Shown here one piece after another: positions 8,499 through 15,676 of a stretch of DNA of 64,000 bases; position 1 is the stretch's first letter; each line of letters opens with the position of its first letter. The translations under genes and the position numbers were made by a program. A model generated the notes under the pieces. That model was not told the DNA's origin, searched no databases, and was given only the letters and a program-made list of their open reading frames with translations. Origin of the DNA: Acrocarpospora macrocephala (GTDB lineage: Bacteria > Actinomycetota > Actinomycetes > Streptosporangiales > Streptosporangiaceae); NCBI RefSeq assembly GCF_009687865.1, contig NZ_BLAE01000010.1, positions 41,992 through 105,991 of the forward strand, in the 5' to 3' direction.

Positions 8499-9587
8499 TC
8501 ACGATCTCTTCCTGCTGCGCGTCATCGTTGGTTGAGACGGCGAGAGGATCGAAAAGGAATCGCCGGGGTCGCGCGTCACGAGGGTGGCCGGGAGGCCGAA
8601 CGCCTCCAGCACAGCCGGAGAACTGAAGTCGACTATCTCTGTGATCTTGCCTTCCTCGACGCGCAGGACTTCCAGCGCCAGCGCCCGGAACTCGCTGTCC
8701 TGCGGGCGACGCAGGTAGACCGCGACAGCCGGTTGCAAGTTGGACCGGGTGGCCAGGTAGCGGTATTCCCCTGCGGCCGCGAACTCCGTGCTGCCTGTAA
8801 TAAACGCCTGGCTCCCCTCGACCCAGAACGGCAGCGGCGGGAACGAAACGCGCACATCCTCGCGCAGCAGGCCGGCCAGCACGTGGGTGTCGCGCCGCTG
8901 GTGGGCGTCCATGTAACGCTGCAGCAGCGCACGCTCGGCCGCGCTGGGATCGGTCACCGGACCCCATTGCGACCGTTGCCGTGGCAGGTGCTTCCGCAGC
9001 GTCGAGCGCGCCCTTTGCAGCGCGCTCTTCACCGCGGCGACGGTGAGCTCCAGCGTCGCCGCCGTATCGCCGGCCGTCCAGCCCAGGACATCCCGCAGGA
9101 TGAGCACCGCCCGCTGCCGGGGCGGCAGATGCTGGATGGCCGCCAGGAACGCCAATTCGATGGTCTCCTTCGCCACGACCACCGCATCCGGAGCGTCCTC
9201 ATCGGAGGTGACATTCGGCAGCAGATGATCCGGGTACGGCTCAAGCCATGGATGATCGGCCGGTTCGAAGGGCGCCGTACCGGTCCCTGCCACCGGCGCC
9301 ACCTCATAGGGCAGGACACGGCGGGGACGCTGGTCGAGCACGTCGAGACAGGCATTGGTCGCGATCCGATACAGCCATCCCCGGAATGTCGAACGCCCCT
9401 CGAAACCTTCCCGCCCGCGCCAGGCGCGCAGAAAGGTCTCCTGCACCAGGTCCTCCGACTCCTCAAGCGAGCCGAGCATCCGGTAACAATGCACCTGAAG
9501 CTCTCGCCGGTAGCGCTCGGTCAACGCGGTGAACGCCGACTCGTCCCCCGCCCGCACCGCGGCGACGGCAACGCTGTCCTCGGCCAC
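8499..9587 (-). CDS. ECF sigma-70 factor with C-terminal SnoaL-like domain
   Basis: The 362-residue product has sigma region 2 (about residues 15-90, with SLEESEDLVQETFLRAWRG and STFRGWLYRIATNACLD) and region 4 (about 165-215, with LPPRQRAVLILRDVLGW, then ALQRARSTLRKHL). The C-terminal 130 residues form an NTF2/SnoaL-like domain (RYMDAHQRRDTHVLAGLL, then FPPLPFWVEGSQAF). This architecture matches the SigG/TIGR02960-type ECF factors, in which the C-terminal domain modulates activity and no anti-sigma gene is needed; none is adjacent here. The start is GTG at 9587 with AGGAGGGG about ten bases upstream. It heads a two-gene unit with the DHFR-like gene. Confidence 0.9.
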   Translation of the reverse strand: MAEDSVAVAAVRAGDESAFTALTERYRRELQVHCYRMLGSLEESEDLVQETFLRAWRGREGFEGRSTFRGWLYRIATNACLDVLDQRPRRVLPYEVAPVAGTGTAPFEPADHPWLEPYPDHLLPNVTSDEDAPDAVVVAKETIELAFLAAIQHLPPRQRAVLILRDVLGWTAGDTAATLELTVAAVKSALQRARSTLRKHLPRQRSQWGPVTDPSAAERALLQRYMDAHQRRDTHVLAGLLREDVRVSFPPLPFWVEGSQAFITGSTEFAAAGEYRYLATRSNLQPAVAVYLRRPQDSEFRALALEVLRVEEGKITEIVDFSSPAVLEAFGLPATLVTRDPGDSFSILSPSQPTMTRSRKRS

Positions 9588-9730
9588 ACCCTGTCCCCTC
9601 CTGCTGATAACAGTTCACCCATTGCTATGACGACCACCAATCGAGAAAGGAATCGCTGACGCAAAGGGCGGGGCACCATAAGGGTTCCTGGAGCTTAAGC
9701 CGGGCCGACCTGCCGGACGGATCCTGAGCG

Positions 9731-10669
9731 TCATCGACGTTCGTGCTGGTACCAATGGCGCAGCCGCCGCACGATGGCCTGGAGGGCGCCGTTCCGAATC
9801 GCTTCCTGTATCGTCCCGTCAGAGAATCGCTCCCCCCGGATAAAGGTGGTCGCCAGTCGCGCCGCGTCGGCGACGGGCGCCTGGTCCAGCCCATTCCCGT
9901 CGGGAAACAGGGGCGTGACCTGGTGCCACGCCCACCAGTCGAACACCACAATGATCTTCAGTCCGACCAGGATGCTGAAGACGGCGTTCAAAGCCTCGCT
10001 GTAAATCGCGTGGACGCCCTCTTCACCCGGTACCGCTCCGCCCTCCCAGGTAACCTCCAGATCGGCATCCGTGAGCCCGTCGGCCAGCGCGAACAGCTTT
10101 TCCCAGCGTTCGGACGGCTGCTCGGCGAGCACCGCCTCGATCTCCTCATCCGTGGGTCCCAGGCCCCGAAGGACCTGTTCAAACGTCTGGTACGCCACCA
10201 CGTCGAACAACACGAACCTGACATCTTCGATCCGCGTATCCACTGACCGCACCGTGCCGAGAGCGATTCGGGCCGCATCCTCCATGGGCCACCGATAGAC
10301 CCCCGTAGAGATCGCGGGAAAAGCGACACTCCGCGCACCGAGTTCATCGGCCACGCGCAACGATTCCCGATAGCAGGAGGCCAGCAGCCCTGACCTGTCC
10401 TCCCCCACCGAATGAACTGGCCCGACCGTGTGAATCACCCACCGCGCCGGTAGCTCCCCCGCAGTGGTCGCGACCGCCTGCCCCGTCGGCAACCCCCTGC
10501 CAAACCGCGACGCCCGCAACTGCCGACACTCCGCCAGAATCTCGGGTCCGCCACGCCGATGGATAGCCCCGTCAACACCACCTCCACCCAACAGCGAGGA
10601 GTTCGCGGCATTGACGACAACATCTGTGTCCTGCCGAGTGATATCCCCCCGCACCAGCGTTATCTTCAT
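9731..10669 (-). CDS. Macro-domain protein fused to a DUF6508-like domain
   Basis: Residues 1-165 are an ADP-ribose-binding macro domain of the O-acetyl-ADP-ribose deacetylase type: VVVNAANSSLLGGGGVDGAI, then GGPEILAECRQL, PARWVIHTVGPV and SVAFPAISTGVYRWP. The residues expected for hydrolysis (Asn in NAANSS, Asp in GVDGAI) are present. A C-terminal domain (about 185-312) contains LKIIVVFDWWAWHQVTPLF and resembles DUF6508. The first domain would remove ADP-ribose from acetate or proteins; the second is of unknown role. The coupling hints at an ADP-ribosylation-linked stress or conflict function. It stands apart from its neighbours. Confidence 0.82.
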   Translation of the reverse strand: MKITLVRGDITRQDTDVVVNAANSSLLGGGGVDGAIHRRGGPEILAECRQLRASRFGRGLPTGQAVATTAGELPARWVIHTVGPVHSVGEDRSGLLASCYRESLRVADELGARSVAFPAISTGVYRWPMEDAARIALGTVRSVDTRIEDVRFVLFDVVAYQTFEQVLRGLGPTDEEIEAVLAEQPSERWEKLFALADGLTDADLEVTWEGGAVPGEEGVHAIYSEALNAVFSILVGLKIIVVFDWWAWHQVTPLFPDGNGLDQAPVADAARLATTFIRGERFSDGTIQEAIRNGALQAIVRRLRHWYQHERR

Positions 10670-10717
10670 GCGATCGAGTATCCCAGCGTGACACGTCGCC
10701 GCCCTGCCATCGGCCGC

Positions 10718-11572
10718 CTAACGTACCGAGCAGACCGCGGATGCGATAACTGCCGTCACCTCATCCGGATGCGATATCAATGTCAAATGGGACCCACCCT
10801 GGAACTCAGTGATCTTCGCGTGTGCCCGGTGGGCCATAGCCAGCTTCGAAGCCGGAGTGATGATCTGATCGCTGCTGCTGATGAAGGCCCAGGACGGAAT
10901 CGTCTTCCACGCCGCCGTTTTCGACGGCGTCGTGAACGCAGTGGTTGAGGCGGGACGCTGGGAAGCCCACAGACGCATCGCGACGTCCCGGGGCTGATCG
11001 GAGGCAAACGAACGGACGAAGATCTCCTGCTGGAGGTAGAGGTCTTTCACTCCCTTAGGCGCTCCCGGATAGGACACGTCGTAGTACAGGGAAGCGGGAT
11101 TCTCGTTGAGCACGGATCCGGAGCCGCTGAGTTGACCGGTCGTCTCCCCGATGTCAGGCGCGACCGCGTCGACGTACACAAGAGCCTTGACACTGGGATT
11201 GCCCGCGGCGGCGTTCGTGATGACCGATCCCCCGTAGGAATGCCCGACGAGCACGATCGGGCCAGAGATGGTCCTCAGATAGTCCGCCACGGCCGCGGCA
11301 TCGGTGGTCAGGCTCCGGAGCGGATTCGGTACGGCCCGGGCGACGTACCCCGCCTCTTGCAGAGCGTTCACCTCGCCGTTCCAGCTCGACGTACCGGCCC
11401 AGGCGCCGTGAACCAGGATGATCACGGGCTTCTCGGTGCCCGAAGCCTGGCAGGGAAACGGACTGCTCTTGGTGGCCACCTGAGCGTTGGCCGTCCCCGC
11501 CGTGGTGGCGATCACCGATAGGGCCAGGGGGACGATGACCTGCCGTCGTCGTCGGGTACGCGCAACTTTCAT
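10718..11572 (-). CDS. Secreted alpha/beta hydrolase
   Basis: The 284-residue product has a signal peptide (basic MKVARTRRRRQ, then VIVPLALSVIATTAGTANAQ) and one alpha/beta-hydrolase domain. The oxyanion motif is ILVHGAWAG; the nucleophile elbow is LVGHSYGGSV with the Ser intact. The acid is probably the Asp of ISSSDQIITP and the base the His of QGGSHLTLISHPD. This matches the exported esterase-like hydrolases of the EstC/salicylate-esterase style. The substrate is unknown. ATG at 11572 follows GAGGGGGAGAC. It is transcribed alone, with 45 bp to the macro gene downstream. Confidence 0.88.
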   Translation of the reverse strand: MKVARTRRRRQVIVPLALSVIATTAGTANAQVATKSSPFPCQASGTEKPVIILVHGAWAGTSSWNGEVNALQEAGYVARAVPNPLRSLTTDAAAVADYLRTISGPIVLVGHSYGGSVITNAAAGNPSVKALVYVDAVAPDIGETTGQLSGSGSVLNENPASLYYDVSYPGAPKGVKDLYLQQEIFVRSFASDQPRDVAMRLWASQRPASTTAFTTPSKTAAWKTIPSWAFISSSDQIITPASKLAMAHRAHAKITEFQGGSHLTLISHPDEVTAVIASAVCSVR

Positions 11573-11711
11573 GTCTCCCCCTCCGATGACGGCCGATTTA
11601 GATGATCAAGCGCATGCAACCCATCATGCCTCGAACAACGACGCAATTAACCCAAACAGGGTTAAAACGTCAGATTTTGGCAATCGGCAATAGGGGTCGT
11701 ATTCGGGCCAG

Positions 11712-12752
11712 TTATCCCGCAACAGGCCCGGCCGGGGTGTCGGCGCGGAACTGATCCAGCGCCGCGGCCCGTTCGTGGTAGGGGATGCGGGACAGCTTGG
11801 TGACCAGGTCCCACATCGTGCGTTCCGCCGCTAGGTCCACCGGGAGCTTGAGGCCGAGGGACTCGGCCAGGGGTTTGCGGCCGACATTGACCAGCGCACG
11901 TACGGATGCGGCCCACTCGTCGGTGGAGGAGACCGCGGCGAGGTACCACAACGGGAGCAGGGCGCTCAGGCCGACGATGGTGATGAGCAGGACCGTGGGG
12001 TCGGAGCCGGCAGCCGCCAGCGTCGCCGCAGCCGCGACGATCACTATGACGTGGCCGGCCAGGAGCGCGATGAAGAAGTCCACGTTGGCCCGGGCCAGGT
12101 CGACTTGCTTGCGCACCTGTTCGGGCGAGACGCCGGTCAGTTCGTTCCACATGACCTGGGTGTCGAGCCGATAGCGGTCATAGCCGTACTCCTCAAGACG
12201 CCGGATCGCGTTGCCGAGGCGGGTGGGTGCCATCTGCTCGTCGCTGATCGGATAGCGGGCCAGTTTCTCGCGGAGCAGGGCCCGCTGGGTAGCACTTCGG
12301 AGACGGTCCTTGGCGAGCACTCGGGTCATCTCCGGATCGGCGCTCAGCTCAGCCAGCCGCGCCGCCAAGTCGGGGGGCAGCGACCCCTCAGATCGCTGCC
12401 GGCGCTCCAGCCGCAGCACGGTGAGTCGATCCTGGAGATTCTGTTTCGCTCTCGTCCGCCGGGCGCACCCTAAACGGTAGAGCCGCGACGGCCACAGCAG
12501 GTATCCCTCGAGCATCCGGTAGAGCAGGTTCTGCAGTGCGCTGAGGACCAGCCCGAGCAGGACGGAGGCCGCCAGCAGCAGCAAGGCGGCCGAGCCGCTG
12601 GCCGCCGGCCACAGCTTCTCGACGGGGCCGGTGTGACGCAGGCTGGGTGCGACCGCGATGACGAACAGGCCCACGTTGAGCGCGGTCGGCAGAATCCAGC
12701 CGACCAGCAGCGCCCACGCCCCGCCCAGGACGCCCTTGGCGATGTCAACCAC
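11712..12752 (-). CDS. Membrane protein with four predicted segments and a long cytoplasmic loop
   Basis: The 346-residue product has hydrophobic segments near residues 8-35 and 48-75, a charged central region of about 130 residues (LRLERRQRSEGSLPPDLAAR, then LREKLARYPISDEQMAPTRL), two more segments around 225-275 and a soluble tail. A conserved-looking block reads GNAIRRLEEYGYDRYRLDTQ, then WNELTGVSPEQV. I do not recognise a characterised family; similar proteins are annotated as hypothetical in actinomycetes. The GTG start at 12752 lies 3 bases after the stop of the upstream truncated gene, which suggests they were once translated together. Confidence 0.7.
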   Translation of the reverse strand: MVDIAKGVLGGAWALLVGWILPTALNVGLFVIAVAPSLRHTGPVEKLWPAASGSAALLLLAASVLLGLVLSALQNLLYRMLEGYLLWPSRLYRLGCARRTRAKQNLQDRLTVLRLERRQRSEGSLPPDLAARLAELSADPEMTRVLAKDRLRSATQRALLREKLARYPISDEQMAPTRLGNAIRRLEEYGYDRYRLDTQVMWNELTGVSPEQVRKQVDLARANVDFFIALLAGHVIVIVAAAATLAAAGSDPTVLLITIVGLSALLPLWYLAAVSSTDEWAASVRALVNVGRKPLAESLGLKLPVDLAAERTMWDLVTKLSRIPYHERAAALDQFRADTPAGPVAG

Positions 12753-12755
12753 ATG

Positions 12756-13096
12756 TCACCATTCGTCATCGTCCCCGCCGACCGGAGGCCCCGGCGGAGT
12801 GGCCATGGCCCCCGGCTCCGGACGCGTAAAGGTGCCCTGAACGGTGTGGACCTGGCCAACACTCGAGCCTCCGGCTCGGTGCCAGGCAGAACTGCCAGTT
12901 CACCATCGCCGTACCATTGCCTCGTCCAGGAGGCCCGATCGAGGCCCGAGCGGCTCGCCGCAGACTCCAGGACGCCGGGCAGCCCCTCCTGGAGATCGTG
13001 CTGCTCCTGATCACTGAGCGAACTAAGGCCAGCGATGGCGAAGGCCACGATCGACCGTCGGCCGAAGTCATCACCTGGCGGATTCGGCGGGGTCAT
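12756..13096 (-). pseudogene. Truncated/frameshifted cyclase-homology-like gene
   Basis: From ATG at 13096 the first 85 codons read like the N-terminus of a widespread actinobacterial protein distantly like nucleotide-cyclase domains: RRSIVAFAIAGLSSLSDQEQ, then a long helix, then SWTRQWYGDGELAVLPGTEP. After EARVLA (about 12850) the frame becomes arginine-rich and nonsensical, while another frame there reads plausibly to a TGA at 12756 (ending PPVGGDDDEW). I infer a deletion plus frameshift that removed most of the domain. A sequencing error is possible but would still leave the protein far short. It sits directly upstream of the membrane protein, probably its former partner. Confidence 0.5.
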
Positions 13097-13599
13097 TCAT
13101 CCCTCACACGCGAATACTCAGCGTTGCTCGTTCTGGGTGCCAGTGCCTGTCGTATGGGATAGACCGAAAAACGTGAGAGAGGCCCCGTGGGCCCAAAAGT
13201 TGTGCCACCAGCTACCTTCATGGCGAAGCATGATCTCTCCTCTCCGACAAGTCCACGGGTTGTCCAGGCAGATGCGCGAGCGGTCGCGGTGTCGCCCGAG
13301 ACAACCACGACTCGTAAATGACACTACCGTAACGATTACCAATATGCCCAGAATGCCACCGATCGCTGCGCATTTAGTCATTCGCAAAGTTGTACGTGCC
13401 GAAAATTGTGTCACTAGCTCTGACCTGCGGCCTGACCTTAGGTTCGTGAATCGGCTGAGGAGGGACAACCGTCCGGCAATTCAGTAGAGGTGTTCATGAG
13501 CGTGCATGACCTGATGGAATGGGCGACACCCCTGTCCGATCTGGGGCACCGGCTCCGACGTCCCAGGCAAATCCGGTCTTCGGAAGGGAGTAACCCACC
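13097..13599. other. Intergenic region with two weak small reading frames
   Basis: No solid gene is visible. A minus-strand frame starting near 13377 would give an 87-residue protein with one membrane segment (MTKCAAIGGILGILVIVTVV). On the plus strand ATG at 13496, behind AGAGGTG, opens a 38-residue frame (MSVHDLMEWATPLSDLGHRL) that ends at 13612, inside the next gene; it could be a leader peptide. Local composition around 13300-13400 is noticeably AT-richer than average. Confidence 0.35.
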
Positions 13600-14190
13600 A
13601 TGGGCAAGGTAATCGCGAGCGCGACGGTCTCATTGGACGGCTACATCGCCGACGAGTCGGACCAGGTAGGTCCGCTCTTCGACTGGTACAACAACGGGGA
13701 CGTTCCCTTCAACGGCGGCGACCCAGAGCGGGTCTTCCATGTTTCGGCCGCCAGCGCCGCGTATATGGAGGAAACCTGGTCGCGGATCGGAACGGCGGTG
13801 ATCGGCCGTCGCCTGTTTGACATCACCAACGGCTGGAATGGCCGCCCCGCAGCCGGCGACGCTGTCTTCGTGGTGACCCACGAAGCACCGACGGACTGGC
13901 CGTTCCCCGACGCGCCGTTCACGTTCGTCACAGCTGGCCTGGCAAGCGCGATTGCCCAGGCCAAGGCTGCCGCCGGGGAGAAGGACGTGTCGCTGACCGG
14001 CGGTGACCTGCTGGGCCAGGCCCTGGCCGCCGGCCTGGTGGACGAACTCCAGGTCGACCTGGTCCCGGTGGTGTTCGGCAAGGGCGTACGGTTCTTCGGC
14101 GCGTACGACGGTCCGCCCGCACTCCTCGGCAACCCAGAGATCGTCCAAGGCGACCGGGTCACCCATCTGCGATACGACGTCCGTCGATAG
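13600..14190 (+). CDS. DHFR/RibD_C-family protein
   Basis: The 196-residue product starts MGKVIASATVSLDGYIADES, typical of the RibD_C/DHFR-like family, and continues with IGTAVIGRRLFDITNGW, AVFVVTHEAP, EKDVSLTGGDLLGQAL and VDELQVDLVPVVFGKGVRFF. It is a different branch from the copy at 7941-8486, as the two share only the family motifs. NADPH-dependent reductase activity is the family expectation; the substrate is unknown. ATG at 13600 is preceded by GGAAGGGAG. A short overlapping upstream frame (13496-13612) may couple to it. Confidence 0.87.
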   Translation: MGKVIASATVSLDGYIADESDQVGPLFDWYNNGDVPFNGGDPERVFHVSAASAAYMEETWSRIGTAVIGRRLFDITNGWNGRPAAGDAVFVVTHEAPTDWPFPDAPFTFVTAGLASAIAQAKAAAGEKDVSLTGGDLLGQALAAGLVDELQVDLVPVVFGKGVRFFGAYDGPPALLGNPEIVQGDRVTHLRYDVRR

Positions 14191-14226
14191 GAAGGATCGG
14201 CTCGGCGAACCACGGACGCATGGATG

Positions 14227-14466
14227 TCACACCGCCTGCCGGTAAGCGGTGGTCACGGCGTTCAGTGCCCAGCGCATGCGGCTGGCGAAAGACTCGGGGT
14301 GGTCACCGGCTTCCTGGGCGACGAAGGCGGCGCACACCGCGGCGTCGCCGTCGCAGGAGCACAGCCTGTCGTCGATGGCCGTCCTGATCTTGTCGGGCGA
14401 GAGGTCGTCCGAGGGCTGCAGCGAGGATGTGAACAACACCTGGGCCAGGTCTGATGTGGTCAACAT
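14227..14466 (-). CDS. Small conserved hypothetical protein (about 79 aa)
   Basis: The product reads MLTTSDLAQVLFTSSLQPSD, then a Cys-containing middle (DDRLCSCDGDAAVCAAFVAQ) and EAGDHPESFASRMRWALNAV. I recall similar short proteins with an 'LF.S.LQPSD ... GDHPE...RMRWA' pattern as common hypothetical genes in actinomycetes; none has an assigned function. The frame is open to 14622, but the extra residues look non-conserved, so ATG at 14466 is preferred although its ribosome-binding site is poor. It is convergent with the DHFR-like gene. Confidence 0.6.
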   Translation of the reverse strand: MLTTSDLAQVLFTSSLQPSDDLSPDKIRTAIDDRLCSCDGDAAVCAAFVAQEAGDHPESFASRMRWALNAVTTAYRQAV

Positions 14467-14852
14467 GCCTTCACTGTGCGCCCGATACCGGGCTGAGAAC
14501 ATCCGGGGAGACCACTGATTCACCACGGTAAGAACCACGTAACTACCAGACGGGTCGTAGGGGTACGGGCCCTCAGGGCTAGGGGCATCGATGTAAAGCG
14601 CCCCGGGCGCGGTCGAGCACATCCGGCTTCGCGTACCGTCTCACGGCGAGGTAGGCCAAGCGCACCAACATGGCCGATCATCATGCCGTGCTGACACATC
14701 CCCTGCCGGCTCGCACAACTATGCCGGGAGCCGCCTGCCGCTGGCCGAGAATGGCCACACCACTGGTGCTCACGACGGCGAGCCGCGCGGCGCCATAGAC
14801 CCCACCCATCCCGTGGCGACCACGCAAACCCCAACCAGCACAGGAGCCGGCC
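14467..14852. other. Intergenic region
   Basis: It holds the promoters for the two divergent flanking genes. If the upstream gene starts earlier (14502 or 14622) this region shrinks. I see no repeat, RNA or further gene. An AGGAG ribosome-binding site near 14841 serves the plus-strand gene. Confidence 0.35.
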
Positions 14853-15452
14853 ATGCACCCCCGACTGCTCGAAGCGGTACGTAACAACGCCGTCTGGTGT
14901 GAGGCGGTGTGCGTGGCGCACGGGCTGCCCGGCAGGTTTGGCGAGCGCGCGTGGACCAACCCGGCCAGGACCCCGATGCACTATCCGGACGCCATCTCGC
15001 TGGCCCCGGACGCGACCGCTCAGGACGTGCTCGACGGCATCGACACGAGTTCGGGCGCCTCGGTGAAGGACAGCTTCGCCACCCTCGACCTGTCGGCCGC
15101 CGGGTTCACGGTGCTCTTCGAAGCCCGATGGATCCACCGCCGGGCAGGCACGCCGGGTGAGGAGTGGCAGGTGGTGACCGATCCGGGGATCCTTCCCGAG
15201 GGGGTCTTCCGCCCGAACCTGATCGCCGACGACACGATCACCCTGCTGCGCGACACCAGAGGCAACAGCGCGGCGCTCAACACCAGCGACAGCGTCGTCG
15301 GCGTCTCCAACGTCTCCGGCGACAACCCCTGGCCCGGCATCGTCGCCATGGCCGCCCGGCTCCACCCCGGCCGCGACCTCGTCGGCTACGAAGACGAAGC
15401 GCCTGACGGCTTCACAGCGATCGGACCGCTGAGAGTTTGGTTCAAAGACTGA
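14853..15452 (+). CDS. Conserved hypothetical protein
   Basis: The 199-residue product begins MHPRLLEAVRNNAVWCEAVC and contains ERAWTNPARTPMHYPDAISL, a weakly amphipathic middle, ARWIHRRAG and FRPNLIADDTITLLRD, and ends in a compact alpha/beta stretch (GYEDEAPDGFTAIGPLRVWF). The last part is reminiscent of the end of an acetyltransferase (GNAT) domain, in which a degraded acetyl-CoA loop would lie at SNVSGDNPWPGIVAMAA, but key glycines are absent and I do not claim that function. An AGGAG site precedes the ATG. It is a single gene. Confidence 0.7.
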   Translation: MHPRLLEAVRNNAVWCEAVCVAHGLPGRFGERAWTNPARTPMHYPDAISLAPDATAQDVLDGIDTSSGASVKDSFATLDLSAAGFTVLFEARWIHRRAGTPGEEWQVVTDPGILPEGVFRPNLIADDTITLLRDTRGNSAALNTSDSVVGVSNVSGDNPWPGIVAMAARLHPGRDLVGYEDEAPDGFTAIGPLRVWFKD

Positions 15453-15622
15453 CCAATGCGACATCAGCGCCGACGCAGGCACCGGCGGTCTCAACGGTCC
15501 ATGCCTAAGTGAGCATCGCCGCTGGATGTGCACGCGGAGGCCGGCGAGAGGGTGCGGACAACGGCGAGCGCCGATGAGATGCCACTCATGCGGCTAGAGG
15601 TGAGCACAACGCGTATGCGGGT

Positions 15623-15649
15623 GGGCCCGGCGGGGATGCCGCCGGGCCC
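15623..15649. terminator. Hairpin terminator
   Basis: GGGCCCGGCGG and CCGCCGGGCCC form a perfect 11-bp stem with a 5-base loop, 27 bp downstream of the stop codon of the leftward X-Pro peptidase gene. Confidence 0.75.
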
Positions 15650-15676
15650 TGAGATCTGCCGGGGATCGTCCCGGTA

